Assembly: GCA_902826025.1 (NCBI GenBank)
Contig: CADEDH010000049.1
Span: 1-48,256, forward strand
DNA from: an uncultured Actinomycetes bacterium
Lineage (GTDB): Bacteria > Actinomycetota > Acidimicrobiia > Acidimicrobiales > SZUA-35
Reading direction: 5' to 3'
Length of the DNA: 48,256 nt
The position numbers and the translations under genes are program-made. Of the stretch, positions 35,922 through 43,747 are shown piece after piece. Under the pieces are notes generated by a model. That model saw only the letters and a list, made by a program, of their open reading frames with translations, did not search any database and had not been told where the DNA came from. Numbering within the stretch: the first letter of the stretch is position 1; the number at the start of each line of letters is the position of its first letter.

Positions 35922-36829
35922 GACGGGGCGCCGGCTCGGCGGCGGGGGTGGGGCACGAAGGGGACACCCCTGCGCCACAGGCTCCAGGCCTGGCGGTGGA
36001 TGCCGAGGCTGACTCGGTGGGTCGGCAGGGGATTATAACGCAACGCCTGAGTGAGCAAGCTCCGCTCCACGGGGTATTGGTCGACCACGAGCCGGGTGGC
36101 GAGAACCACCTGGCCCGGGGGGGAGGTACCGAGTGTTTCGACGCCACCGCCGTCCTGGATGCGGTGCGTTCCGGGAAGTGCTCGATCACCGGCCAGCACG
36201 TCGAGGGTCAACGTGACCCGCCGCTCGCCCGCCGCTGCGCCCGGTCGGGCCCGGCCCGGGGCCGAGGCGACCGTGAGGTGGTAGCGGTGGTCCTCACCGA
36301 GAAAGGGCGAGACGTGGAGGGACTTGTCGAACGTGGCCTCGTAGCGACCGCCGTCACCACTCGGTCGGAGAGCGACCGGGTAGAGCTGGCGCTCCTTCCA
36401 CGGGGTGTTGGTCACCTCGAGCAGGGCCGCCACCGGCCCGCTGCGCTCGCCCCCGGGGGCGTCCGGCCGCTCGTCCCCCGGGGGGTCCCAGACCAGGTAG
36501 GCCGTGATGGGGTTGAACAGCCAACCCCAGGTGCGGGGCTGGGTCAGCATCCGCAACGGCCCGGCCGGCCGGTAGCCGAGGGCGGGAGTCAGCGCGTGGC
36601 GGACGGCGTCACCCAGTGGGGCGTCGCTGCCGTCGAGGTAGTCGCGGCGGCGGAAGCGGACGGGCGCTGGTCGGCGGCTCGACCACAGCGGGTGGGCGCC
36701 GAACAGGGCGTCCGGGTGGTCGGGGTCGATCCAGACGTGGGTGACGGGGTAGGTGAAACGGTGGTCGGCGGCTACCAGCCGGTGGTGCATGACGGTCCCC
36801 GGGCAGACGGCCGGTGGGCCCGGTCTCAC
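35918..36829 (-). CDS. DUF1365 family protein
   Basis: 303 aa. The family start is visible as GTVMHHRLVAADHRFTYPVTHVWID, with LTQPRTWGWLFNPITAYLVW, VTNTPWKERQLYPV and FDKSLHVSPFLGEDHRYHL. Function is not established; the family almost always sits between an FAD amine-oxidase-like gene and a Cfa-like methyltransferase gene. GTG 36829 overlaps the upstream stop (GTGA); an adjacent GTG at 36832 is equally possible. Its stop overlaps the methyltransferase start. Confidence 0.87.
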   Translation of the reverse strand: MRPGPPAVCPGTVMHHRLVAADHRFTYPVTHVWIDPDHPDALFGAHPLWSSRRPAPVRFRRRDYLDGSDAPLGDAVRHALTPALGYRPAGPLRMLTQPRTWGWLFNPITAYLVWDPPGDERPDAPGGERSGPVAALLEVTNTPWKERQLYPVALRPSGDGGRYEATFDKSLHVSPFLGEDHRYHLTVASAPGRARPGAAAGERRVTLTLDVLAGDRALPGTHRIQDGGGVETLGTSPPGQVVLATRLVVDQYPVERSLLTQALRYNPLPTHRVSLGIHRQAWSLWRRGVPFVPHPRRRAGAPS

Positions 36830-38091
36830 CACTGCACCCCGAGCTGGCGACAGACGGCCACGGCCGAGGCCATGCCGTCCTCATGGAAGCCGTAGCCCAG
36901 CCAGGCCCCGGCGAACCAGGTGTTCCGGCTCCCGTTGGCCGCTGCGATCCGGGGCTGGGCCGCCACCGCCGGCCCGTCGAACACCGGGTGGGCGTAGTCG
37001 AAGCTGGCCAGCACCGTGTCGGGCTGGATCCGGTGGTCGGAGTTCAGGCTCACCAGGTACCGGCGGGCGCCGGGGAGGCGCTGGAGGTTGGTGAGGTCAT
37101 AGGTCAGGGTGGCCAGGTGCTGGTCGCCAGGTTCACGGTTGTAGTTCCAGGCGGCCCACGCCTTGGGCCGGGGCGGCAGCAGCGAGATGTCGGTGTGCAG
37201 GGTGGCCCGGTTCGACTGGTAGCGGACTGCGCCCAGCAGTTCCTTCTCCTCCGGGTTGGCGTCGGCCAGCAGGTCGAGCGCCTGGTCGGAGTGGGTGGCC
37301 AGGATCACATGGTCGAACGGCTCGGGCTCGGGGTGGGTGCGGCTGCGGACCGTTACCCCGTTGCCGGCGCCGTCGGAGGGGCGAGCCACCTCAGTGACGG
37401 GGGAGGCGAGGCGGATCTCGCCCCGGAACCGGCGGGCGAGGGCGTCGACGTAGGCCCGGGATCCGCCGACGATCGTCTTCCACTGGGGTCGGTCGCCGAT
37501 CGACAGCAGGCCGTGGTTGTGGAGGAAGTGGAGGAGGGCGGCGGCGGGGAACCGGCTGAACGCGGCCGGGTCGGCCGACCATACGGCGGCCCCCATAGGC
37601 ACGAGGTGGAGGTCGATGAAGGCGTCCGAGTAGCGGCCCCGGGCCAGGAAGTCGGCCAGGGAGATCGTGGGGTCGGGGTCGGAGGCGAGGAATCGGCGGC
37701 CGGCCCGCTGGAAGCGGATGATGTCGGCCACCATGCGCCACAGGCGGGGGTCGAGGGCGTTGGCCCGGCTGGCCAGGAGGGTGTCGAGGTTCGTGGCCCG
37801 GTAGCAGAACCCGCTGGCCCGGTCGGTGACGGCGAAGCTCATCTCGCTGTCGATGGCCGATACCCCGAGCTCGGCCAACAGACGTTGGAGATGGGGGTAG
37901 TTGCGGTCGTTGTGAACGATGAAGCCGGTGTCGATGGCGAGGGGGCCGGCCGTGGGGTCGTCGACATCGACGGTGTTGGCGTGGCCGCCGAGGCGGCGAT
38001 CGGCCTCGAACAGCACCACGTCGTGGTGGGGGCCGAGCAGGTGGGCGCAGGCCAGGCCGGCCACCCCGGATCCGACGACGGCTAGTCGCAT
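36826..38091 (-). CDS. FAD-dependent amine-oxidase-like oxidoreductase
   Basis: 421 aa. An N-terminal Rossmann fold binds FAD: MRLAVVGSGVAGLACAHLLG and the Glu/Arg of FEADRRLGGHANTV. DTGFIVHNDRNYPHLQRLL is typical of this NAD(P)/FAD-binding subgroup, and the C-terminal FAD region is TWFAGAWLGYGFHEDGMASA. In several bacteria, homologues next to DUF1365 and Cfa-like genes act on acyl chains; a desaturase-type role fits but is not shown here. ATG 38091 begins the Rossmann motif. It heads the trio and is divergent from the DUF512 gene. Confidence 0.87.
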   Translation of the reverse strand: MRLAVVGSGVAGLACAHLLGPHHDVVLFEADRRLGGHANTVDVDDPTAGPLAIDTGFIVHNDRNYPHLQRLLAELGVSAIDSEMSFAVTDRASGFCYRATNLDTLLASRANALDPRLWRMVADIIRFQRAGRRFLASDPDPTISLADFLARGRYSDAFIDLHLVPMGAAVWSADPAAFSRFPAAALLHFLHNHGLLSIGDRPQWKTIVGGSRAYVDALARRFRGEIRLASPVTEVARPSDGAGNGVTVRSRTHPEPEPFDHVILATHSDQALDLLADANPEEKELLGAVRYQSNRATLHTDISLLPPRPKAWAAWNYNREPGDQHLATLTYDLTNLQRLPGARRYLVSLNSDHRIQPDTVLASFDYAHPVFDGPAVAAQPRIAAANGSRNTWFAGAWLGYGFHEDGMASAVAVCRQLGVQW

Positions 38092-38192
38092 GGCGGCGAT
38101 CCTGTCGGTCCGGCGGCCCCGTTCATGGCCCGCCACGTTGACAGCCGCCGCCGCCCAGCGCCCAATCGGGCCCTCAAACCGGTCCTGCGCCC

Positions 38193-38198
38193 TAGCCT
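38193..38198 (+). promoter_or_regulatory. -10 box of the DUF512-der operon (leaderless)
   Basis: TAGCCT ends 7 nt before ATG 38206. A TAAGG abuts the ATG, too close to act as a Shine-Dalgarno. Confidence 0.55.
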
Positions 38199-38205
38199 GG
38201 TAAGG

Positions 38206-39693
38206 ATGGCGTTACCGCAGGTGGTCGCAGTCGGGGCCGGGACACCGGCCGACCGGGCTGGCGCGCACGTTGGCGACACGATCGTGTCGATCAACGGCGA
38301 GGTGCCGCGCGACGTCATCCGCTACCAGCTCCTGGTCGACGGGCCGGAGGTGACGCTGGAGGTGGACCGGGGCGGTCTGGCCCGCACGTTGGAGGTGGTC
38401 AAGGCCGACGGCGAACCGCTCGGGATCGAAGTGCAGGCGGCCCTGTTCGACCAGGTCCGCACGTGTGACAACCACTGCTCGTTCTGTTTCATCTATCAGC
38501 TTCCTCCCGGGCTGCGGCGCAGCCTGTACCTCAAGGACGACGACTACCGGCTCTCGTTCCTCTACGGGAACTTCACCACCCTTACACGGTTCACCGAGTC
38601 TGATCTGGAACGGGTGGTCACCGAACGCCTTTCCCCGCTGTACGTGAGCATCCACGCCACTGATCCCGAGGTGCGGAGCGAATTGCTTCGCAACCGACGG
38701 GGGGCGATGAGCCTACGCTGGTTGCGGGCCCTGCTCGACCACGGGATCGAGGTCCACGGGCAGGTCGTGGTGTGCCCCGGGATCAACGACGGCGACGTGC
38801 TCGACGACACGCTGGCCGGGGTGCTCGACGAGTATCCGGAGCTGGCGTCGCTGGCCGTGGTCCCCCTGGGCGTGAGCGCCCATTCGAACGAGCCCGGCAT
38901 GCGGCCCCACACCCGGGCCGAGGCGTCGGCGGTGGTTGATCTGGTGGCGAGCTGGCAGGCGTCCTTCCTGCGGTTGCTGGGGCGGCGGCTGGTGTTCGCC
39001 GCCGACGAGTACTACCTGCTGGCCGGCATGGAATTCCCGGACGCCGAGACATACGAGGGTTTCGCCATGCACGAGGACGGGATCGGCATGGCCCGTACGT
39101 TCGAGGCCGAGTTCGACGGTCGCAGCGACTCCGAGGTGCTGCCCAAGAGCGGCTTCTTCGCATGGGTGGACGGGGCACCGGCCGAGGGGTACCGGGCCCC
39201 GCGCCTGGCCGGCGACGGCATCGACGAGGGGCACGGCGGCGGATCGGCCGGGGCTCAGCCGGTGGAGCTGTCGCCCCGCCCCCGGCGCGGCGGAGGGAAC
39301 GGCGACGGGCCCGATCAGCGTCCGGTGGGTGTGGTGACGAGTGAGTACGGAGCCCGCGTCCTGGGCCCGCTTCTGGATCGGCACCCGGCACACGACCGCA
39401 TCCGGCTGGTCACGATCGACAACCGGTTCTTCGGGGGCAACATCGCCGTCACCGGGCTCCTGGTGGGGGCCGATATCGCCCGGGTGCTGGCCGATGAGCC
39501 GGCGGGCCACCGCTATCTGGTGCCCGACGTGTGCCTGTCGGGCGGCCTGTTCCTCGACGGGACCCGGCCCGAGGATCTGCCCCGACCAGTGGAGATCGTG
39601 GCGACGAGCGGGGCGGCGCTTCGGGCCGCCCTCGACGGTGCCCGCCCCCGGAGGGCGGCAACAGCAGAGGTACGAGTGGAGATGGCCCGATGA
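38206..39693 (+). CDS. DUF512 family protein (PDZ plus radical-SAM-like)
   Basis: 495 aa. Residues 1-80 look like a PDZ domain (GTPADRAGAHVGDTIVSING). A radical-SAM-type CxxxCxxC follows at C87, C91 and C94 (CDNHCSFCF), and the centre has YVSIHATDPEVRSELLRN and VCPGINDG. The C-terminal DUF512 part includes FAADEYYLLAG and a Gly/Arg-rich linker near 39240-39310. The family is often found beside der, and a role in ribosome maturation has been suggested from that context only. Its stop overlaps the der ATG (ATGA). Confidence 0.87.
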   Translation: MALPQVVAVGAGTPADRAGAHVGDTIVSINGEVPRDVIRYQLLVDGPEVTLEVDRGGLARTLEVVKADGEPLGIEVQAALFDQVRTCDNHCSFCFIYQLPPGLRRSLYLKDDDYRLSFLYGNFTTLTRFTESDLERVVTERLSPLYVSIHATDPEVRSELLRNRRGAMSLRWLRALLDHGIEVHGQVVVCPGINDGDVLDDTLAGVLDEYPELASLAVVPLGVSAHSNEPGMRPHTRAEASAVVDLVASWQASFLRLLGRRLVFAADEYYLLAGMEFPDAETYEGFAMHEDGIGMARTFEAEFDGRSDSEVLPKSGFFAWVDGAPAEGYRAPRLAGDGIDEGHGGGSAGAQPVELSPRPRRGGGNGDGPDQRPVGVVTSEYGARVLGPLLDRHPAHDRIRLVTIDNRFFGGNIAVTGLLVGADIARVLADEPAGHRYLVPDVCLSGGLFLDGTRPEDLPRPVEIVATSGAALRAALDGARPRRAATAEVRVEMAR

Positions 39694-41141
39694 AACCCGC
39701 CAGCCAGGCCGGGGCGGTGGTGCCGAGCACCCTGCCCACGGTCGTGATCGTGGGCCGGCCCAATGTGGGCAAGTCGACGCTGTTCAACCGGATCATCGGC
39801 CGCCGGGAAGCGATCGTGGAAGAGAAACCCGGCGTCACCCGGGACCGCAAGGGAGCAGCGGCCGAGTGGCTGGGTCGGCCGTTCGAGCTGGTCGACACCG
39901 GCGGGTGGCTGGCCAAGGGGACCGAGCTCGACGGCAAGGTGTCACGCCAGGCCGAGGCGGCGGTCGCCGCTGCCGACGCCGTGCTGTTCGTGGTGGACGT
40001 GACGGTGGGTATCACCGACCAGGACGAACAATTCGCCCGGCGGTTGCGGGGAATCGGGCGGCCCCTGTTCCTCGTGGCCAACAAGGTCGACGACGACCGG
40101 CACCAGCCCGGGATCTGGGATCTCGTGCGTCTGGGGCTGGGCGAGCCGCTGCCGGTCAGCTCGATCCACGGACGCGGGGTGGCCGATCTGCTCGACCACT
40201 TGGTGGCCGTGCTGCCCGAAGCTGCGCCGCAACCCGACGCCGCCGCCGATCCCGCCGGAGTCGAGGGCTCGGCGGCCAATGGCCTCGGCGGGGAGGGCGA
40301 CGACGGCGACGAGGACGAGACGGCCTCCGGTCGAGTGGGCGTGGCCCGGGGGATGGCGGCAGCCGACGAGCGGGTGTTCAGCATCGCCCTGGTGGGGCGG
40401 CCCAACGTCGGAAAGTCGACGCTGTTCAACCGCCTGATCGGGGAGGAGCGCTCGGTGGTCCACGACATGCCGGGCACGACGCGTGACACGGTCGACACCG
40501 TGGTGGAGACCGTTCGGGGGCCGATCCGGTTCCTCGACACGGCCGGGATGCGACGGCGGAGCCGGATCGACGAGGACACCGAGTACTACTCGGTGGTGCG
40601 GGCCCTGAAGGCGGTCGACTCGGCCGACGTGGCCCTGCTGGTGATCGACGCCACCGAGGGCGTGACGGCCCAGGACCAGCGCCTGGCCGAACGAGTGGAC
40701 GCCGCCGGCTGCCCGATCGTGATCGTGCTGAACAAGATGGAGCTGCTGAGCACGGACGACAAGGAAAACATCAGCAACCAGTTGGCCCGCAAGCTCAGCT
40801 TCCTTCCCGGCGTGCCGGTGCACCGTATCTCGGCCCTGTCGGGCAAGGGGGTGCACAAGCTGCTGCCGTCGATGAGCACCGCGCTCGACGCCTACCAGCA
40901 GCGGACACCCACCCGGCAGGTCAACGACGTGATCCGGCTGGCCCAGCAGTCGCAGCCGGCACCGGGTGGGGCGCGGGTGCTCTACGCCACGCAGGCCGCG
41001 GTGGATCCGCCCACCTTCACCCTGTTCGCCAACCGGGCATTGCCCGACTCCTACCTGCGCTACCTGGAGCGAAAGCTGCGGGACGGACTGAAGATCGGGC
41101 CGACGCCGATCAAGCTGCGGGTCCGGGCCCGGTCGGACTGA
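39690..41141 (+). CDS. der: ribosome biogenesis GTPase Der (EngA)
   Basis: 483 aa with two tandem GTPase domains. G1 motifs GRPNVGKST are at residues 22-30 and 236-244; G3 are DTGG and DTAG; G4 are NKVD and NKME. The C-terminal KH-like domain ends YLRYLERKLRDGLKIGPTPIKL. Der helps 50S assembly. An acidic Gly/Asp/Glu linker of about 35 residues joins the G domains. ATG 39690 overlaps the DUF512 stop. Confidence 0.96.
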   Translation: MKPASQAGAVVPSTLPTVVIVGRPNVGKSTLFNRIIGRREAIVEEKPGVTRDRKGAAAEWLGRPFELVDTGGWLAKGTELDGKVSRQAEAAVAAADAVLFVVDVTVGITDQDEQFARRLRGIGRPLFLVANKVDDDRHQPGIWDLVRLGLGEPLPVSSIHGRGVADLLDHLVAVLPEAAPQPDAAADPAGVEGSAANGLGGEGDDGDEDETASGRVGVARGMAAADERVFSIALVGRPNVGKSTLFNRLIGEERSVVHDMPGTTRDTVDTVVETVRGPIRFLDTAGMRRRSRIDEDTEYYSVVRALKAVDSADVALLVIDATEGVTAQDQRLAERVDAAGCPIVIVLNKMELLSTDDKENISNQLARKLSFLPGVPVHRISALSGKGVHKLLPSMSTALDAYQQRTPTRQVNDVIRLAQQSQPAPGGARVLYATQAAVDPPTFTLFANRALPDSYLRYLERKLRDGLKIGPTPIKLRVRARSD

Positions 41142-41143
41142 GG

Positions 41144-41181
41144 GAGCCCTCCGGGCTCTTGGGGAGCCCGGGGCGCCCGGG
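41144..41181. terminator. double hairpin between convergent der and tetR
   Basis: Two stems, GAGCCC-TCC-GGGCTC (41144-41158, followed by TT) and CCCGGG-GCG-CCCGGG (41167-41181), fill the 40-nt gap between der and the TetR gene. Confidence 0.6.
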
Positions 41182-41697
41182 TCAGAGCCGGTCGGCTGCG
41201 GCGATGGCGATGTCCGGATCGAGGCGGCCGGCGATGGCAGCATCGATCAGACCGTTCAGCTGAGCCGTCTGCAGCGGGTCGTACCCGGTGAGATGGGACA
41301 GGCGTTCGGCCACCGCCGTCAGGAGTTCGCTTCTGCGTGCCCCGGGGCCCCGGTCGACCTGCACCATCTGCCAGCGTGCAGGGTGATCGAGGGCATAGCG
41401 AAGCCAGTCTGACGGCTGGGCGATCGCGACCGTGGCCTCGTCGAGTTCGGTGAGCGCCCGATTGAAGGCACTGTCGAGGAGGTTGTCCATCGAGCCGAAG
41501 TAGGTGTAGATAGCCTGGCTCGTGGTGCGGCTGGCGGCGGTGAGCCGACGAACCGACAGGGCGAGATCGCCCTGGGCATGCCAGATGTCCTCGACGGAAT
41601 CCATGAGCGCTTCAGCTGGGCTCCCCTTGACGGGGCCGGGGTACGAGCGCGGGATCGGCCCGGAGGGCGCGGATGAAGGCGCTGAAGAGGGTGTCAC
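41182..41697 (-). CDS. TetR/AcrR family transcriptional regulator
   Basis: 171 aa. After a Pro/Ser-rich start (about 25 residues), the helix-turn-helix lies near residues 40-75: LALSVRRLTAASRTTSQAIYTYFGSMDNLLDSAF, with the TetR-typical aromatic YTYF. The C-terminal ligand domain is short (about 95 residues), with VERDRGP-like VDRGPGARRSELL. The GTG start is set by AGGAG 5 nt upstream. The upstream 300 bp hold short palindromes that could be operators. Target unknown; the divergent phosphatase gene is the nearest candidate. Confidence 0.8.
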   Translation of the reverse strand: MTPSSAPSSAPSGPIPRSYPGPVKGSPAEALMDSVEDIWHAQGDLALSVRRLTAASRTTSQAIYTYFGSMDNLLDSAFNRALTELDEATVAIAQPSDWLRYALDHPARWQMVQVDRGPGARRSELLTAVAERLSHLTGYDPLQTAQLNGLIDAAIAGRLDPDIAIAAADRL

Positions 41698-42001
41698 TAC
41701 TGCTCCTGGGTGCGGTGGGTGCAGGTGACCGAGATGGGCGAAAGCTCGGCCAAAGCGGCGGCTGATCGAACAAGGGGTCCCTTCCTCAGTACCCCTTCGT
41801 GAGCAATTCTATGTATTGAATACGACAGTACTCCATTATTGCTGCCGTGGGTTGCCGCGGGGACAAGCTTAGAGATAATGCTGTCAAGTGGACAATGGTC
41901 GTAGTACCCATCACCTGGAGTAGTGGTCCACCGCGATGAGTAGCCGACGGCGGGAGGTCACCAACTGTGGACGCCGTCGGCGGCGAGTAGTCTGACCTAC
42001 G
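41698..42001. other. divergent intergenic region with AT-rich pocket and palindromes
   Basis: 304 bp with no gene. It is the most AT-rich stretch of the core part (about 41795-41900). It holds the inverted repeat AAGGGGT (41772-41778) / ACCCCTT (41791-41797) and the palindrome GTATTGAATAC (41813-41823), both possible TetR operators. On the minus strand TAGAAT lies near 41806-41811, about 110 nt before the tetR start, and could be its -10. Confidence 0.5.
41988..41993 (+). promoter_or_regulatory. -10 box of the SpoIIE-type phosphatase gene (leaderless)
   Basis: TAGTCT ends 8 nt before ATG 42002, the same hexamer and spacing as trpS. Confidence 0.55.
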
Positions 42002-43084
42002 ATGGAACGGCTCATCCCTGCTGTCGCGGCCCTGGTCTGCGCTGCCTCTGCGGTGGAGTGGGCACGGATCGCGCTCCTGCGGCGCCAGGTGATGCGTCGT
42101 CTCGACCGGGAGAGCGTGCCCCGGGACCTGTGGCGCCTGGCCAACAACGACTACCGGCGTGACTACCAGGCCGGCGTGTTCACCGCCATCGCCGCCCTGG
42201 CGCTGGTGGTGGTCACCGTGGCCGGTATCGGCGTGTGGCCGGCGGTGGCGGTATCGCTGCTGGCCGTGCCGGCGGCTCTGGCCCTCGGCGATCGCAAGGT
42301 GCAGGTTGAACTGGCCCGGATCTCGGCCGACCGGGCCGACGTGGAGCAGAAAGCGCGGGAAGTGCTGAGTCAGGAAGAACTGGCGCCCCTGCAGTGGGCG
42401 GCCCGGCTGGCACCACCCACCCTGCCCGATCTGCCCGGCTTCGAGATCGGATCGGCCTACCAGCCCGGCAGTGGGGCGATGGCCGGCGATTTCTACGACG
42501 TGTTCCGAGTGGACGAGCACCGGGTGGCGGCCGTGATCGGCGATGTCACGGGGCACGGCATCGAGCCGTCGATCACCGCCCTGCAGGCCAAGTACCTGCT
42601 GCGGGCGTTTCTGCTGCAGTTCCGTGATCCGGGGCAGGCGCTTGAGGAGTTGAACGCCCAGCTGTCGGTGCTGGAGCGGGGCGAGGAGTTCATCTCGTTG
42701 TGCGTGCTGGTGTTCGACACCGACGCCGAGACCCTGCGCTACGCATCGGCCGGCCATCCGGCGGCGTTCGTGTGGCACAGCCGGGAGGTGCGTCCGTTGG
42801 GGGCGACCGGGCCGCTGCTGATGCTGTCGGAGCGGGCCAAGTACCACTCCCGTGAGCTGGCTTGGGAGTTGGACGACGTGGCGGTGCTGTACACAGACGG
42901 GCTGGCCGAGGCTCGGCGGGGAGAGGCGATGTTCGGGGAAGACGGCGTCGCTACCATGATCCGCCGTGACCCGACTGCGGCGCCCGACGTCATGACCAAG
43001 GTGCTGGTGGAAGCGGCGCGGGACTTCTCCGGGGGGCCGGCGACCGACGACCTGGCCGTGCTCGTACTCCGCCGACGGGCGTAG
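42002..43084 (+). CDS. membrane-bound PP2C/SpoIIE-type serine phosphatase
   Basis: 360 aa. Residues 4-24 and two segments near 57-97 are hydrophobic, so the protein is membrane-anchored. A short helical linker (VELARISADRADVEQKAREVL) precedes the SpoIIE phosphatase domain with metal-binding Asp in GDFYDVF (162-168), GDVTGHG (about 180-186), SAGHPAAFV and YTDGLAEAR (about 297-305), and the closing TDDLAVLVL. Such RsbU-like enzymes dephosphorylate anti-sigma-factor antagonists in stress signalling. No anti-sigma or antagonist gene is adjacent, so the partner is unknown. Confidence 0.9.
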   Translation: MERLIPAVAALVCAASAVEWARIALLRRQVMRRLDRESVPRDLWRLANNDYRRDYQAGVFTAIAALALVVVTVAGIGVWPAVAVSLLAVPAALALGDRKVQVELARISADRADVEQKAREVLSQEELAPLQWAARLAPPTLPDLPGFEIGSAYQPGSGAMAGDFYDVFRVDEHRVAAVIGDVTGHGIEPSITALQAKYLLRAFLLQFRDPGQALEELNAQLSVLERGEEFISLCVLVFDTDAETLRYASAGHPAAFVWHSREVRPLGATGPLLMLSERAKYHSRELAWELDDVAVLYTDGLAEARRGEAMFGEDGVATMIRRDPTAAPDVMTKVLVEAARDFSGGPATDDLAVLVLRRRA

Positions 43085-43104
43085 CGGGGGAGCGGGGTCG
43101 GCTG

Positions 43105-43326
43105 ATGCCCTGGTGCGATACGTGCGACGCCTACCAGGCACCCAACGCCTTGAAGGACGACGGGACCTGCGTCACGTGCGGGAACGAGGTCGACAAAGCC
43201 GACATGAACGGCGGCAAGTCGCCCGCCCGGGCCCCGTGGCATTTCTGGCTGATGATCGCCGTGCTCGTGCTGTACCTCGGCTACCGCTTGGTCCAGGGTC
43301 TCGTGTGGGTCGCCGGCCACGTGTGA
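43105..43326 (+). CDS. small zinc-ribbon membrane protein
   Basis: 73 aa. Two CxxC pairs (C4/C7 and C22/C25) can hold one zinc ion, followed by a polar stretch and one transmembrane helix near residues 44-70 (WHFWLMIAVLVLYLGYRLV). The zinc ribbon would be on the N-terminal side. Similar one-helix zinc-ribbon proteins are widespread in Actinobacteria without assigned function. It begins 20 nt after the phosphatase gene and is probably co-transcribed. Confidence 0.75.
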   Translation: MPWCDTCDAYQAPNALKDDGTCVTCGNEVDKADMNGGKSPARAPWHFWLMIAVLVLYLGYRLVQGLVWVAGHV

Positions 43327-43413
43327 GTATCCGCCGGTTGCTGCTCGCTGCGCCGCCGGGAACTCCGACCACCCACCAGTCTGCGCCGCGGATCTCGCGC
43401 CTCTCCGTCCTTC

Positions 43414-43490
43414 TGCGTCACGTCTTCCACGGATTTCGTCGAGGACGTGACGCAGTTCGCCTGCGTGCAACGGTTTCCGTGACGCAGTTC
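43414..43490. repeat. CTGCGTCACG/CGTGACGCAG repeat cluster
   Basis: Perfect 12-bp inverted arms CTGCGTCACGTC (43414-43425) and GACGTGACGCAG (43444-43455), plus a further copy CGTGACGCAGTTC (43446-43458 repeated at 43478-43490, 32-bp spacing). It lies in the 255-bp gap between the zinc-ribbon gene and the tRNA. I see no open frame supported there. Confidence 0.7.
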
Positions 43491-43565
43491 TGATACCCCG
43501 ACGGGCAGCCGCATCTTTTCCCGCTGGCCGGCGGGGAAAGCGGTGCGGCGACGCCGGGTCCCCGG

Positions 43566-43571
43566 TAGCAT
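43566..43571 (+). promoter_or_regulatory. -10 box of tRNA-Pro
   Basis: TAGCAT would start transcription near 43578, a few bases before the mature 5' end at 43582. Confidence 0.5.
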
Positions 43572-43581
43572 CGTGGGGCCA

Positions 43582-43656
43582 CGGGCTGTGGCGCAGTTTG
43601 GCTAGCGCGCTTGACTGGGGGTCAAGAGGCCGGGAGTTCAAATCTCCCCAGCCCGA
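43582..43656 (+). tRNA. tRNA-Pro (anticodon GGG)
   Basis: A 75-nt cloverleaf. The acceptor arms CGGGCTG and CAGCCCG pair fully; C1:G72 is typical of bacterial tRNA-Pro. The anticodon stem CTTGA/TCAAG holds the loop CTGGGGG, giving anticodon GGG at positions 34-36. The T arm is GGGAG-TTCAAAT-CTCCC. CCA is not encoded. An integrase gene follows within 100 nt, so the 3' half is the likely attachment site. Confidence 0.93.
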
Positions 43657-43660
43657 CAAG
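43630..43660 (+). other. probable att site of an integrative element (3' end of tRNA-Pro)
   Basis: Tyrosine integrases commonly use the T arm and 3' end of a tRNA gene as the crossover site and leave the tRNA intact. The integrase begins just downstream and reads away from the tRNA. No second copy of this stretch is visible before the window ends, so the right end is outside. Confidence 0.5.
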
Positions 43661-43680
43661 AAACCGCAGGTCAGAAGCCT

Positions 43681-43711
43681 ACGAGACCCGGGCGTCTAGC
43701 CCGGGTCTCGT
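43681..43711 (+). terminator. strong hairpin after tRNA-Pro
   Basis: A perfect 13-bp stem (ACGAGACCCGGGC, 43681-43693, with its complement at 43699-43711) and a 5-nt loop GTCTA. It ends the tRNA transcript and insulates the integrase. Confidence 0.75.
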
Positions 43712-43735
43712 CGCGTGTATGCAAAGCGTATGTAC

Positions 43736-43741
43736 TACGCT
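43736..43741 (+). promoter_or_regulatory. candidate -10 box of the integrase (leaderless)
   Basis: TACGCT ends 6 nt before GTG 43748, the same layout as the core leaderless genes. Confidence 0.4.
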
Positions 43742-43747
43742 GGGCAC

